Shown in pieces: positions 24,524 to 32,562 of a DNA stretch of 32,562 bases. The translations under genes were made by a program, and so were the position numbers. The notes beneath the pieces are model-generated. The model was not told the origin of the DNA and ran no database searches. It saw only the letters and a program-made list of their open reading frames with translations. The stretch's first letter is position 1; each line of letters begins with the position of its first letter. The DNA comes from JBLMZW01 sp050259035 (lineage in GTDB: Bacteria; Bacillota; Syntrophomonadia; Syntrophomonadales; DTU052), in contig JBLMZW010000229.1 in NCBI GenBank assembly GCA_050259035.1, forward strand, positions 1-32,562, given 5' to 3'.

Positions 24524-25534
24524 CTAACATATCCTGGGTAGGTGCTCGCCTTCTAGCATTCCCAGGATTCGGCGGGCCCCCAGTTCGGTCTCCATTAGCA
24601 CCAGAGCCTGAGTTTCTGCAGTAACCTCACCTATAATTGCTCCATCCTTCGCTTCCGGCAAAGAACGCAGAGAATCCAGAATAGCCGTTGCACGTTCCGG
24701 AGCAGCAAATACCACCATTTTCCCCTCATTGGCCATATACAAAGGATCCATTCCCAACATATCACATGCCCCGGAAACCGCCGGTGACAATGGAATCGCC
24801 TTCTCTTGAATCAGCATTGACCTTCCTGATTGAGCCGCCAGTTCATTCAATACTGTTGCCAGGCCGCCCCGGGTTGGGTCACGCATACACCTGACCGCTT
24901 CCCCATACCCTCGCAGCAACTCGCCAATCCGGTGCAGCGGAGCACAGTCGCTAACTACCGGTGTGCTGAAACTCAACCCCTCACGGGTCGCCAGAATCGC
25001 CAAACCGTGATCGCCACTATTACCCGTGACTATTACCTTATCTCCCACCTGGATTTTTCGGGGATGATAATCTGTTCCCTCCGGGATTATTCCAATACCA
25101 CTGGTATTGATAAATATCTGGTCGGCTTTACCTTTCTCGACCACCTTGGTGTCGCCGGTAACCAGTTGGACTCCCGCTTCTTCGGCGGTGCGGGCCATAG
25201 AAAGGGCTATTTTTTTCAGATCATCCAGCGGAAACCCTTCCTCCAGTATCATTCCAACCGTCAGATAGCGGGGCTGAGCTCCGCAGGCCACTAAATCGTT
25301 AACCGTTCCGCAAATAGATATTTTCCCTATATCGCCCCCGGGAAAAAAGATGGGGGTTATCACAAACGAATCCGTAGACACCGCAATTTTCTGAGCCGGC
25401 AGGTCCATAATGGCACCGTCAAGCATCTGGTTCAAGTAAGGGTTGCTCCAGGAGTTTTTAAACACATTCTCGATTAGCTGCTGGCTCATATGTCCGCCGC
25501 TGCCGTGGGCCAATAACACCCGCTCATCACTCAT
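24524..25534 (-). CDS. hypE: Hydrogenase maturation protein HypE
   Basis: This 336-residue cytoplasmic protein converts a carbamoyl group on its C-terminal cysteine to a thiocyanate, the source of the CN ligands of the [NiFe] site. The diagnostic C-terminus PRIC is intact. The PurM-like ATP-binding fold is visible as AHGSGG, DSFVITPIFFPGGDIGK, GTVNDLVACGAQP, TGDTKVV and RDPTRGGLATVLNE. Length is normal. The ATG is about ten bases after AGGAG, a slightly long spacing. It is the last gene of the operon, 38 bases after hypD and just before a terminator. It works with HypF, also encoded here. Confidence 0.97.
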   Translation of the reverse strand: MSDERVLLAHGSGGHMSQQLIENVFKNSWSNPYLNQMLDGAIMDLPAQKIAVSTDSFVITPIFFPGGDIGKISICGTVNDLVACGAQPRYLTVGMILEEGFPLDDLKKIALSMARTAEEAGVQLVTGDTKVVEKGKADQIFINTSGIGIIPEGTDYHPRKIQVGDKVIVTGNSGDHGLAILATREGLSFSTPVVSDCAPLHRIGELLRGYGEAVRCMRDPTRGGLATVLNELAAQSGRSMLIQEKAIPLSPAVSGACDMLGMDPLYMANEGKMVVFAAPERATAILDSLRSLPEAKDGAIIGEVTAETQALVLMETELGARRILGMLEGEHLPRIC

Positions 25535-25572
25535 AAGTACCCGTTCTCCTTCATTTATTATTTGTTAGTTTA

Positions 25573-26643
25573 TTAAGTCCGAGGGTTAAATCGGTAATAA
25601 GCGGCGCAAGCACCTTCCTGTGATACCATACACGGTCCTATCGGTTTAAGTGGGGTACACCCCCTGCCAAACAACGGACAATCCATAGGTGTAACTCTTC
25701 CTTTTAATACCTCGCCGCAGGAACAACCCTTTATGGGACGGTCCTCAAACTCGGGAATGGAAAACTTCTCACGTGCGTTCCAATCGCGGAACTCCTGGTT
25801 TAAGTCCAGCCCACTGGCATCTATTTCCCCCAGCCCACGCCACCGAGCTTTGACTGTAGTGAACACTTGATCCATCACCTGTCGGGCTACCAGGTTGCCC
25901 TGGGGCTTAACCACCCTGCGATACTGAATTTCGATAGCCGGGTTCTGGCTATCGAGCAACTTTAATAATAGATAGATTCCTTCTAGTATATCAGTGGTCT
26001 CAAACCCGGTTACAACGCATGGGCGTTGATAATTGTCCACCAGCGTTCGATATGGTTCAATGCCGATTACAGCGGATACATGGCCCGGGCAAATCAACCC
26101 GTCTACTTTAATCCCCGGGTCGGAAAATAACGCTTCCAGGGCTGGCGGAACAATCTTATGCAGAGACCAGACAGAAAAATTATGAACGCCGCTCTCCCTG
26201 GCCTCAGTAACTGTTACAGCTATGGTCGGTGCGGTAGTCTCAAATCCTACCCCTAAAAAAACGACTTCGCGTTCGGGGTTCTGTCGGGCAATTTCCAGTG
26301 CATCAAGGGCAGAATATACTACCCTTACGTCAGCTCCCCGTCCCCGTTCTTCTTGTAATGAGCTTTCTGTACCCGGGACCCGAATCATATCACCAAATGT
26401 GGTCAGTATTACACCGGGCTGACGGGCCAGCTCGATTACCGCATCGATGTCACCCTGGGCCGTAACACATACCGGACACCCCGGCCCCGAAAGCAATTTA
26501 AGGTTGGGCGGAACCAGTTGTCTTAATCCACTTCGGGCTATGGCCACGGTATGTGTGCCACATACCTCCATTAGTGAGGCTTCCTGTTTAAAAGCCTTTA
26601 TTTCGTTAAGCAAATGCTGGGAATATGCCTCAGTATCCGACAC
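25573..26643 (-). CDS. hypD: Hydrogenase maturation protein HypD
   Basis: This 356-residue iron-sulfur protein forms the scaffold with HypC on which Fe(CN)2CO is assembled in the cytoplasm. Conserved motifs are MEVCGTHT, LLSGPGCPVCVT, TTFGDMIRVPG, GVGFETTAPT and the C-terminal cysteine-rich GCSCGEVLKG, MDCPLFGRGC and GPCMVSQEGACAAYY that bind the [4Fe-4S] cluster. It starts at a GTG inside the end of hypC (14-base overlap) with SD GGAGGA eight bases upstream in the hypC coding sequence, so translation is probably coupled. This suits the HypC-HypD partnership. Confidence 0.97.
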   Translation of the reverse strand: MSDTEAYSQHLLNEIKAFKQEASLMEVCGTHTVAIARSGLRQLVPPNLKLLSGPGCPVCVTAQGDIDAVIELARQPGVILTTFGDMIRVPGTESSLQEERGRGADVRVVYSALDALEIARQNPEREVVFLGVGFETTAPTIAVTVTEARESGVHNFSVWSLHKIVPPALEALFSDPGIKVDGLICPGHVSAVIGIEPYRTLVDNYQRPCVVTGFETTDILEGIYLLLKLLDSQNPAIEIQYRRVVKPQGNLVARQVMDQVFTTVKARWRGLGEIDASGLDLNQEFRDWNAREKFSIPEFEDRPIKGCSCGEVLKGRVTPMDCPLFGRGCTPLKPIGPCMVSQEGACAAYYRFNPRT

Positions 26644-26854
26644 TTTCCAATTCCTCCAGTGCTTCGGTAGTCTCCCGGGCCAGGACTTCGTCTATTATTT
26701 CCATAGCAAACCCGGCATGGATAAGAACCCAGTCTCCTATTTCAGCCTCCGGGGTCAATCTGAGACTTATTTCGACCAGGTTGCCGCGCACATCCACCTT
26801 CCCCATCTTTTGCGGCAAGAGCTCTACAATTTTTCCCGGAACTCCTAAACACAT
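26630..26854 (-). CDS. hypC: Hydrogenase maturation chaperone HypC
   Basis: This 74-residue HypC/HupF family protein starts with MCLGVPGKI. The cysteine right after the initiator methionine is the residue that binds the iron centre and the large subunit. VDVRGNLVEISLRL and GDWVLIHAGFAMEII are the other conserved strands. The ATG follows SD GAGGTGA and overlaps the end of hypF by ten bases. Its own end overlaps hypD. Together with HypD it carries the Fe(CN)2CO unit to the hydrogenase large-subunit precursor. Confidence 0.96.
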   Translation of the reverse strand: MCLGVPGKIVELLPQKMGKVDVRGNLVEISLRLTPEAEIGDWVLIHAGFAMEIIDEVLARETTEALEELESVGY

Positions 26855-29142
26855 TTATCTTCACCTCGGTTCGAATTGAACATTGTCAATCCTATTATAG
26901 CCTGACCCAGGGCCAATCCACCATCACCTGTCGGGACCTGACGGTGTTGGTATACTTCAAACCCTTGTGTTTTCAGCAAATCAGTCAAACCTCTGAGCAG
27001 AATTCGGTTGTGAAATACACCCCCGCTTAAAACCACGCGATTAAGCCCGGTTTCTTCTCTGGCCTTCTCCAGAACATCACCCATTAACTTTATTAAAGTC
27101 AGGTGAAACCGTCCGGCGATAACGGGGGCCGTAATACCTGAATCCAGGTCTCGAATTATATCCTTCCACATAGGCAAAACATTCATAATCCAAACCCCAT
27201 GCTCTTTTTCCAAGAGATAACTATATACCCTTCCATCCGATAAGTCTGCCCGCTCCTCCAACTCGATGGCGGCCTGTCCCTCATAATGATTTAAGGAGCA
27301 AATACCGGTAATAGCCGAAACAGCATCGAACAGGCGACCACAGGAAGAGGTAGGCACAACCTTTATACCTCTTTTAATCTGTTCAACTACCAGAGTTCTT
27401 TCCTCTTCTTTCAGCTCTGGAAGCAATCTCTCCGCAATCGGCATCGCCCCCTCCCCCAGAGCCTCGAGGAGGTAAACCAGGGCCATACGATATGGCCGCT
27501 TAATCGTCAAATCTCCACCGGGCAAGGGAACATACTTGAAATGAGCCACCCGCTCGAAGGAGGAATAATCCCCTCGCAAGACCTCCCCACCCCAAACCGC
27601 ATCATCGGTTCCCCATCCGGTTCCGTCACAGATAATCCCCAGCGTTTCACCATCCAATTCATTATCGGCCATAGCCGAAGCCAGGTGGGCATAATGATGT
27701 TGAACAGCTATTCTCGGCAGATCAGTCTGACTGATCGCCCAGCGGGTTGTCTGGTAACCGGGATGAAGGTCATGGACAATTACCTCAGGTTCGACATTCA
27801 GCATACGGGCAAATCTCGGAATCGACTCCAAAAACCGAGAGTAGTTTAAATAATGGTCCAGGTCACCCCAGTGCTGGCTCAAAAAAGCCTGATCTTCTCG
27901 GGTTATACAGAAAGTATTTTTCATCTCGCCTCCCAGAGCCAGCACTGGCCTGCCGTAAACGGGAAGTTTAATCCCCAATGGAACAAACCCCCGCGCCCGC
28001 CGCATAAAATGAGGACTTCCGGGGGGAATTACCCTCATAACCGAATCATCACAGGGGTTGAATATCTCGCGATTATGCAATACAAAATAATCCGCTATGC
28101 CCGCTAATAAACTCAAGGCGTCCTGGTTATTGATTATCAGCGGTTCGTCACTGATATTGGCACTGGTCATGATCAACAGATCCAGTTCCGAATCAAATAA
28201 CAAAAAGTGAAGCGGGGTATAAGGAAGCATGGCCCCCAGAGTGCCGATACCTGGATGGATATACTGATCAGGCAAGCCTGTTTCCGTCTTGGATTTTAAT
28301 ATAACAATAGGGGCCCGAGGGGAAGTCAGCCATTCTTCTTCGGCCGGACTAACCTCACAATAACGTTCTATTGCCTCCATATTCCTTGCCATCACGGCAA
28401 AGGGCTTAGCATCCCTCCGTTTACGGACCCGAAGAGCCTGCACGACTTCAGGGTTAGCCGCGTCTGCCGCCAGATGAAATCCACCCAGACTTTTAACCGC
28501 CAGGATATAACCCTTTTTCAGAAGTTCAACCGGTTCTGAATCAACCGGTTCGCCGTTGGAATCTACTACGGTAATGGTCGGCCCACAATCCGCACAGGCA
28601 TTGGGCTGGGCGTGGAATCTCCGGTGCATCGGGTTCTCGTACTCTTCCTGACATAAAGGACACATCGGAAAAGGTGCCATGGTAGTCATGGCCCGGTCAT
28701 AAGGAATATCCTTTATTATGGTAAAACGCGGTCCACAATTAGTACAGTTAGTAAAAGGGTACCTATACCGCCGGTCCCCGGAGTCCAGGATCTCCCGCCG
28801 ACAATCCTTACAGATGGCAATATCCGGTGAGATCATCACCGTTTTTTCCTCTTCGGATTCGCTCTTCTTTATAACAAAATCCGGAAACCCCCTGGGGTCT
28901 ATCTGTTTCATCTGGTGGCTTTTAATAACAGCCAGAGGAGGAGGGTTGTTCACTAGATCATTTATAAAACCATCAACCGTATCGGGGTTTCCTTCGGCCT
29001 CAATAACTACTCCGGCTGATGAATTGAGCACCCATCCCTTGATGCCATATTTCATGGCCAGCCGGTAGACGTGGGGTCTAAAGCCAACCCCCTGTACAAT
29101 TCCTGTTATTCGGATTTCGTAACATGTTATATTTAATGCCAT
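26845..29142 (-). CDS. hypF: Carbamoyltransferase HypF
   Basis: This protein of about 765 residues uses carbamoyl phosphate and ATP to carbamoylate the HypE C-terminal cysteine. Domains in order: acylphosphatase (RITGIVQGVGFRPHVYRLA), two zinc-finger-like blocks (CKDC/CTNC and CPLC/CADC), a YrdC-like domain (LAVKSLGGFHLAADA, RKRRDAKPFAVM, TSANISDEP), and the Kae1-like C-terminal domain (VQHHYAHLASAMADN, CDGTGWGTDDAVWGGE, LSGGVFHNRIL). An in-frame GTG at 29181 would add 13 residues but has no SD. The ATG at 29142 fits the family N-terminus better, though its own SD (GATGAGG) is very close. The gene follows the maturation protease. Confidence 0.95.
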   Translation of the reverse strand: MALNITCYEIRITGIVQGVGFRPHVYRLAMKYGIKGWVLNSSAGVVIEAEGNPDTVDGFINDLVNNPPPLAVIKSHQMKQIDPRGFPDFVIKKSESEEEKTVMISPDIAICKDCRREILDSGDRRYRYPFTNCTNCGPRFTIIKDIPYDRAMTTMAPFPMCPLCQEEYENPMHRRFHAQPNACADCGPTITVVDSNGEPVDSEPVELLKKGYILAVKSLGGFHLAADAANPEVVQALRVRKRRDAKPFAVMARNMEAIERYCEVSPAEEEWLTSPRAPIVILKSKTETGLPDQYIHPGIGTLGAMLPYTPLHFLLFDSELDLLIMTSANISDEPLIINNQDALSLLAGIADYFVLHNREIFNPCDDSVMRVIPPGSPHFMRRARGFVPLGIKLPVYGRPVLALGGEMKNTFCITREDQAFLSQHWGDLDHYLNYSRFLESIPRFARMLNVEPEVIVHDLHPGYQTTRWAISQTDLPRIAVQHHYAHLASAMADNELDGETLGIICDGTGWGTDDAVWGGEVLRGDYSSFERVAHFKYVPLPGGDLTIKRPYRMALVYLLEALGEGAMPIAERLLPELKEEERTLVVEQIKRGIKVVPTSSCGRLFDAVSAITGICSLNHYEGQAAIELEERADLSDGRVYSYLLEKEHGVWIMNVLPMWKDIIRDLDSGITAPVIAGRFHLTLIKLMGDVLEKAREETGLNRVVLSGGVFHNRILLRGLTDLLKTQGFEVYQHRQVPTGDGGLALGQAIIGLTMFNSNRGEDKCV

Positions 29143-29207
29143 AACCTCATCCGCTTGTTTAATCTTTAAAGACTTCTCCACAAGCTGAGTATATTCTACT
29201 CGGAGTC

Positions 29208-29693
29208 TTATCCTTCTTCTCCCATGATGCCCCTGATTTCCTGTATTATTAACTCGATCAGGCGCGGAAACTTTGCTGTAGCTTCAGGGCTCATTTCCAG
29301 GTCCCAGTCAATTCGTGCCGGTTCAACCCCGAAAACCATTACCCGGGGCTGGTGTCCCATCAAATTTACCATACGAACTGCCTCGATAAAGTGCAGCTGG
29401 TGTATTGACGTTGCGTTCTCCTCCGGCTTAAGTCCCAAATCTTCCAGAGGTGCCCGGTAGATAGTCCCCGGTTCACCTCCACCTTGTAAGGCATCAATAA
29501 TAATAAGGTTCTCGGCCTGGCAGAAAACATCTACCAAATCGTAAGAGTGAGTTCCCCCATCAATTAATTCCACACCCGGCGGAAGTTCCATTTCCTGAAG
29601 CCGGTTAACAGCATGAACTCCCACCCCTTCATCACAGAGAAGCAGGTTTCCGATTCCAACTACCATAACCTTTGTGTTTTTCTTAAGTTCCAA
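29208..29693 (-). CDS. hyaD: [NiFe]-hydrogenase maturation protease (HyaD/HupD type)
   Basis: This endopeptidase of about 161 residues removes the C-terminal tail of the hydrogenase large subunit after nickel insertion. The family signature VVGIGNLLLCDEGVGVHAV is intact. The expected nickel-sensing ligands are visible: Glu in DEGVG, Asp in IIIDALQGG, and His in SIHQLHF. I choose the TTG at 29693 because the SD GAGGTG lies six bases upstream. A GTG at 29702 is itself part of that SD. A very strong hairpin lies just before the SD. Its substrate is almost certainly the large subunit encoded upstream, whose tail follows the conserved histidine. Confidence 0.93.
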   Translation of the reverse strand: MELKKNTKVMVVGIGNLLLCDEGVGVHAVNRLQEMELPPGVELIDGGTHSYDLVDVFCQAENLIIIDALQGGGEPGTIYRAPLEDLGLKPEENATSIHQLHFIEAVRMVNLMGHQPRVMVFGVEPARIDWDLEMSPEATAKFPRLIELIIQEIRGIMGEEG

Positions 29694-29710
29694 GCGTTGC
29701 ACCTCATTAA

Positions 29711-29741
29711 AACGGGGCAGGGTTATAACCCCTGCCCCGTT
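29711..29741 (-). promoter_or_regulatory. Strong intercistronic hairpin (attenuator or processing site)
   Basis: Perfect 12-bp arms AACGGGGCAGGG and CCCTGCCCCGTT with a 7-base loop lie between the cytochrome b stop (29773) and the SD of the protease gene (29704-29699). On the minus strand only four T residues follow, so partial termination or mRNA stabilisation is more likely than complete termination. Confidence 0.7.
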
Positions 29742-29772
29742 AAGCTTTATTGGTAATTATACCCTTAAACTC

Positions 29773-30393
29773 TTAGGCTGTCTCCTCAACTTTATCCCCA
29801 TGTTCAAAATCCTCTGGTATGTTTCCGGTGAACATGGATTTTAATACCGGAATTCCTTCGGATATATCCAGGTAAACATGAGCCAGGACGGAGAGAACAA
29901 ACAACCAGGTTGTCACATAGTGAATAACCCTAACCGCTATCAAACCTCCCAGAAAATGGCCCAATCCCGCGAACGTATAGGGGTTATAAAGAGCAAAACC
30001 AGTGATTATTTGGATTAAGGCCAGGAACAACCACCCGGAATACATCATTTTCTGACCGGGATTGTATTTTCCGTAATAGGGATGGCTATCGGCCATAAAC
30101 ATATAATACTTAAGCATACTGGGTAAGTTTTTGGCATCTTTCACCGGGCTGACCCAAACGTTTTTATAGTCTTTGGTAACTATAGCGTAATATACCCTGC
30201 CCAGAACCCCCACACAAAGGAGATAAGCCATAGCAAAATGGATCATCCTGGGGGTATCCATGCTGTCAAACAACCTGAACGCATGGGGGGAATGGATATA
30301 AAACCCGGTTAAGCACAACATGGTTATAGATATCATGTTGGACCAGTGAAAGATCCGAATCCATAAAGGATGTCTTTCTTCCATTATTTTCAT
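29773..30393 (-). CDS. hyaC: [NiFe]-hydrogenase cytochrome b subunit
   Basis: This 206-residue membrane protein of the HyaC/HupC family carries electrons from the hydrogenase small subunit to the quinone pool through two b hemes. About four membrane segments are visible (about 11-32, 50-70, 118-140, 155-180). Candidate heme histidines sit in RIFHWSNM, MIHFAMAY, RVIHYVTTW and VLAHVYLD. The ATG at 30393 fits the SD GGGGGTGG. An in-frame GTG at 30402 overlaps it. It follows the large-subunit gene by about a dozen bases. Its presence marks the enzyme as membrane-bound respiratory (uptake) type. Confidence 0.92.
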   Translation of the reverse strand: MKIMEERHPLWIRIFHWSNMISITMLCLTGFYIHSPHAFRLFDSMDTPRMIHFAMAYLLCVGVLGRVYYAIVTKDYKNVWVSPVKDAKNLPSMLKYYMFMADSHPYYGKYNPGQKMMYSGWLFLALIQIITGFALYNPYTFAGLGHFLGGLIAVRVIHYVTTWLFVLSVLAHVYLDISEGIPVLKSMFTGNIPEDFEHGDKVEETA

Positions 30394-30405
30394 CAACTCC
30401 ACCCC

Positions 30406-31851
30406 CTAGCTGATTACGAACTGGCTGATTACCTTCTTGTCGGGGGTCATAAGATGAATCGCACAGCCGAAGCAAGGGTCAAACGACCTTACTATCCTTA
30501 CCAGTTCAACCGGATTGGCAGCATCTGCCACCGGAGCCCCGATCAGAGCCTGTTCCATTGGACCGGGCTGGCCCAGACCGTCGCGCGGTCCCGCATTCCA
30601 GGTGGTCGGAACTACTGCGTTATATACTGCGGTTCTCTGATGTTCAATCTTGTGCCAGTGTCCCAGTGCTCCGCGGGCAGCTTCAGTTAATCCCATACCT
30701 ACAACGGTGGTTGGTGGAATCTCATGCGGGGTGCAAACCGGCTTACCGGGTTCCAGCTGCATCACCCATTCATCCATTGCATGAGCTACCATAGAACACT
30801 CAACAGCCCGGGCAAAGTGTCTGCCCATAACTGAGTAAGCCTTCTCTCCCAGATCTTCAACATCCTTCTGCTGGGCTACCAACATCCTGGCTAGGGGACC
30901 AACTTCGAGGACCGTTCCGTTGTAACGCGGGGACTTAAGCCAGGAATAGGCATCCTTCTTATTAGGATCAGGGTTAATTACCGCATTGTCAGGAGTCAGG
31001 CCATCAGTTTCATCGCTATACCATGAGTACTTCACTTCTTCAGTAATCTTCGAAGGATCTAATGTATCTATAGCCCCACGGCCGATTCTGACACCGGCGG
31101 GGAAGAATTTGTTTTTGCTAACATGGTCTTTCCCCTGTTCCAGCGGGAATGCCCCATAGGCCAACATATTCTTGCAGCCACTCCCAATGAAGAACCAATC
31201 GGAGTAGGCTTGGGCAACTTTCTTAACTGTGGGAATATATTTATTATCAACAAAGTCTATCAGTTCGGCCAACCGGGTCTTGAACTCGAAGACTTTCTGT
31301 GCATCGGGAACTTCAGTGGTTCCACCGGGAACGATAGCCTGCACGTGCGGCATCCTGCCTCCCCAGATGGCCAGCATTTCCTGAGCTTTACGGCGCATAA
31401 CCAGTGCTTCGAGATATAACCCTACTGCCGCGTCATTGGTGGCTTTATCAAGCCGGTAATCCGCATTGTAACGGGGTACGAAAGGCGGAACATCCGGGCC
31501 CTTAACATAATCTAAAGCCGCCAGGTGGAAGAAATGGAGGATATGGGATTGCACATAGTTGGCTCCCAGAATCAAATTTCTGATTATCCGTCCATTGTTT
31601 GGTGGTTCAATGCCAAAAGCGTCATCCAGGGCCAGGGTTCCAGCGGTAGCATGGCCGGTAGGACATACACCGCATATACGCTGGATCAGCTGCTGAGCAT
31701 CCCTGGGGTCGCGTCCCTGCAGGATCAGTTCAAAACCACGGAACAAAGTTCCGCTGGTCCATGCATTTACTACCTGACCGCCTTCTACCTCAACCTCGAC
31801 CTTGAGGTGACCTTCTATACGGGTTACCGGATCAACAATAACCTTCGCCAT
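30406..31851 (-). CDS. hyaB: [NiFe]-hydrogenase large subunit (group 1, membrane-bound uptake type)
   Basis: This 481-residue precursor of the catalytic subunit oxidises H2. The L1 motif is RICGVC (Cys60, Cys63) followed by PTGHA. The L2 motif is DPCFGCAIH (Cys460, Cys463, His466). These four cysteines bind the Ni-Fe(CN)2CO site. The 15 residues after His466 (LMTPDKKVISQFVIS) are the tail removed by the maturation protease. The last active-site cysteine is encoded as an ordinary Cys codon, so this is not a [NiFeSe] enzyme. The N-terminus VDPVTRIEGHLKVEV is typical. The start codon shares one base with the small-subunit stop (TAATG), so translation is coupled. The SD GAAGGTGA lies inside the small-subunit gene. 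Confidence 0.97.
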   Translation of the reverse strand: MAKVIVDPVTRIEGHLKVEVEVEGGQVVNAWTSGTLFRGFELILQGRDPRDAQQLIQRICGVCPTGHATAGTLALDDAFGIEPPNNGRIIRNLILGANYVQSHILHFFHLAALDYVKGPDVPPFVPRYNADYRLDKATNDAAVGLYLEALVMRRKAQEMLAIWGGRMPHVQAIVPGGTTEVPDAQKVFEFKTRLAELIDFVDNKYIPTVKKVAQAYSDWFFIGSGCKNMLAYGAFPLEQGKDHVSKNKFFPAGVRIGRGAIDTLDPSKITEEVKYSWYSDETDGLTPDNAVINPDPNKKDAYSWLKSPRYNGTVLEVGPLARMLVAQQKDVEDLGEKAYSVMGRHFARAVECSMVAHAMDEWVMQLEPGKPVCTPHEIPPTTVVGMGLTEAARGALGHWHKIEHQRTAVYNAVVPTTWNAGPRDGLGQPGPMEQALIGAPVADAANPVELVRIVRSFDPCFGCAIHLMTPDKKVISQFVIS

Positions 31852-32562
31852 TAGTTGTCACCTTCTTTCTCATCCTTCTTGGGGCCAATGCGTCCGGTCA
31901 AAACATTGCCGGCCAGGTGTCCGCCAATGCCCAGGACGGCAGCAGCGCCCAGAACTCCTCCGATTTGATCGACGGTAGCGGTCATAGCTGGGCCAATAGG
32001 CATTTCCGGTATTCTCTCATAAATAGGCCATCCCGGGAATTCAGGTTCGGTACAGCCTATACAGGGAGCACCAGACTTGATGCACCAGTTGGTCCCGCCA
32101 TTCCAGAGACGAGTGGTGGCATCACAATGGGCGATCGGTCCCTTGCAGCCTATTTCTAGGAGGCAGCCGGGATCGCTGAAGTTCTTGGCAAATATAGCGT
32201 TGTCAAAGTACTGCCTTCTGGGGCAGTTATCATGAATAATACCCTTATAGAACATCGTCGGGCGGTGATAGCGATCTGTTTCTATCTCTTCTTTATAAAG
32301 AAGAATGTGCGCAATAGTTCCTACCATCCAGTCGGGATGAGGAGGACAACCGGGTACGTTGATAAATTTGGCTCCCTTAACAACCTCGGAAACGGGTTTA
32401 CATTGTGTAGGATTCTCCTTGCCCGGCAGGCCTGGCGTAGCAGCCGGGATACCGCCATAAGCAGAACAAGTGCCGAAGTTCAGAATGGCCGCGGCCTTGC
32501 CACCGATATCCTGGACTAATTGCTGGAACGTTATCGGTTTGCCATTCTTTTCTCCTACAGTA
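31851..32562 (-). CDS. hyaA: [NiFe]-hydrogenase small subunit (partial, start beyond window)
   Basis: The frame is open to the right edge. About 236 C-terminal residues are visible, and the N-terminus with its Tat signal and first cluster cysteines is outside the window. Seen here are NFGTCSAYGGIPAA (proximal cluster), INVPGCPPHPDW, a distal-cluster region with His and Cys (DNCPRRQYFDN, GCLLEIGCKGP), and the medial-cluster region NWCIKSGAPCIGCTEP. The Cys in NWC is where Pro is usual. The C-terminus has a hydrophobic helix (IGGVLGAAAVLGIGGHLAG) and a charged tail, as in membrane-bound enzymes docking on cytochrome b. The residue five after the GTC cysteine is Gly, as in standard oxygen-sensitive enzymes. 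Confidence 0.95.
   Translation of the reverse strand, partial: TVGEKNGKPITFQQLVQDIGGKAAAILNFGTCSAYGGIPAATPGLPGKENPTQCKPVSEVVKGAKFINVPGCPPHPDWMVGTIAHILLYKEEIETDRYHRPTMFYKGIIHDNCPRRQYFDNAIFAKNFSDPGCLLEIGCKGPIAHCDATTRLWNGGTNWCIKSGAPCIGCTEPEFPGWPIYERIPEMPIGPAMTATVDQIGGVLGAAAVLGIGGHLAGNVLTGRIGPKKDEKEGDN

Noticed and set aside
30406..30480. Selenocysteine (in-frame TGA) at the large-subunit L2 motif, considered because the small subunit resembles [NiFeSe] enzymes at the medial cluster
   Set aside because: Both L2 cysteines are encoded by ordinary Cys codons and the frame continues to a normal tail and stop.

Overview
The window looks like a chromosomal segment of a low-to-mid GC Gram-positive anaerobe of the Clostridia (Peptococcaceae / Desulfotomaculum / Syntrophomonas-like). 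This is inferred from strong purine-rich Shine-Dalgarno (SD) sites with frequent GTG and TTG starts, a B. subtilis-type SpeA, PlsY, VanW and LysM-3D proteins, catabolic-type NADP glutamate dehydrogenase, and a membrane-bound uptake [NiFe]-hydrogenase with its maturation genes. The species cannot be named from the sequence. Most genes are on the minus strand.

Region 1 (1-5100): the N-terminal part of a PEP/pyruvate-binding protein running off the left edge, then two IclR-family regulators bracketing glutamate dehydrogenase, then a hotdog thioesterase. The second IclR gene is preceded by two copies of the same 17-bp inverted repeat, one overlapping a TATAAT box. These are candidate operators.

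Region 2 (5100-13450): envelope, transport and amino-acid functions. It holds a membrane-anchored penicillin-acylase-family hydrolase, a PlsY-like acyltransferase, an L,D-transpeptidase with a dyad next to its ribosome site, a half-size and a full-size drug/metabolite transporter, a VanW protein and arginine decarboxylase.

Region 3 (13450-23900): an island of exported proteins. It has a subtilisin-like protease with a domain inserted in its catalytic core and two CARDB-type modules, a DUF3160 lipoprotein coupled to a small FG-GAP-like protein, and a 1198-residue protein built as two seven-bladed RCC1 propellers, each followed by a Big_2 domain, ending in two CARDB-type modules. A LysM-3D cell-wall protein is divergent from the last. 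Roles are unknown beyond domain content. The shared CARDB modules, common strand and exported nature suggest a surface-associated set.

Region 4 (23900-24500): about 510 bases of GC-rich, hairpin-dense sequence with no convincing gene.

Region 5 (24500-32562): a hydrogenase operon transcribed right to left: small subunit (cut by the window edge), large subunit, cytochrome b, maturation protease, hypF, hypC, hypD, hypE, then a terminator. The genes are tightly packed or overlapping, except for a very strong hairpin between cytochrome b and the protease, which probably separates expression of structural and maturation genes. hypA and hypB are not in the window. In the small subunit the medial-cluster position that is usually proline appears to be cysteine, suggesting an all-[4Fe-4S] relay.
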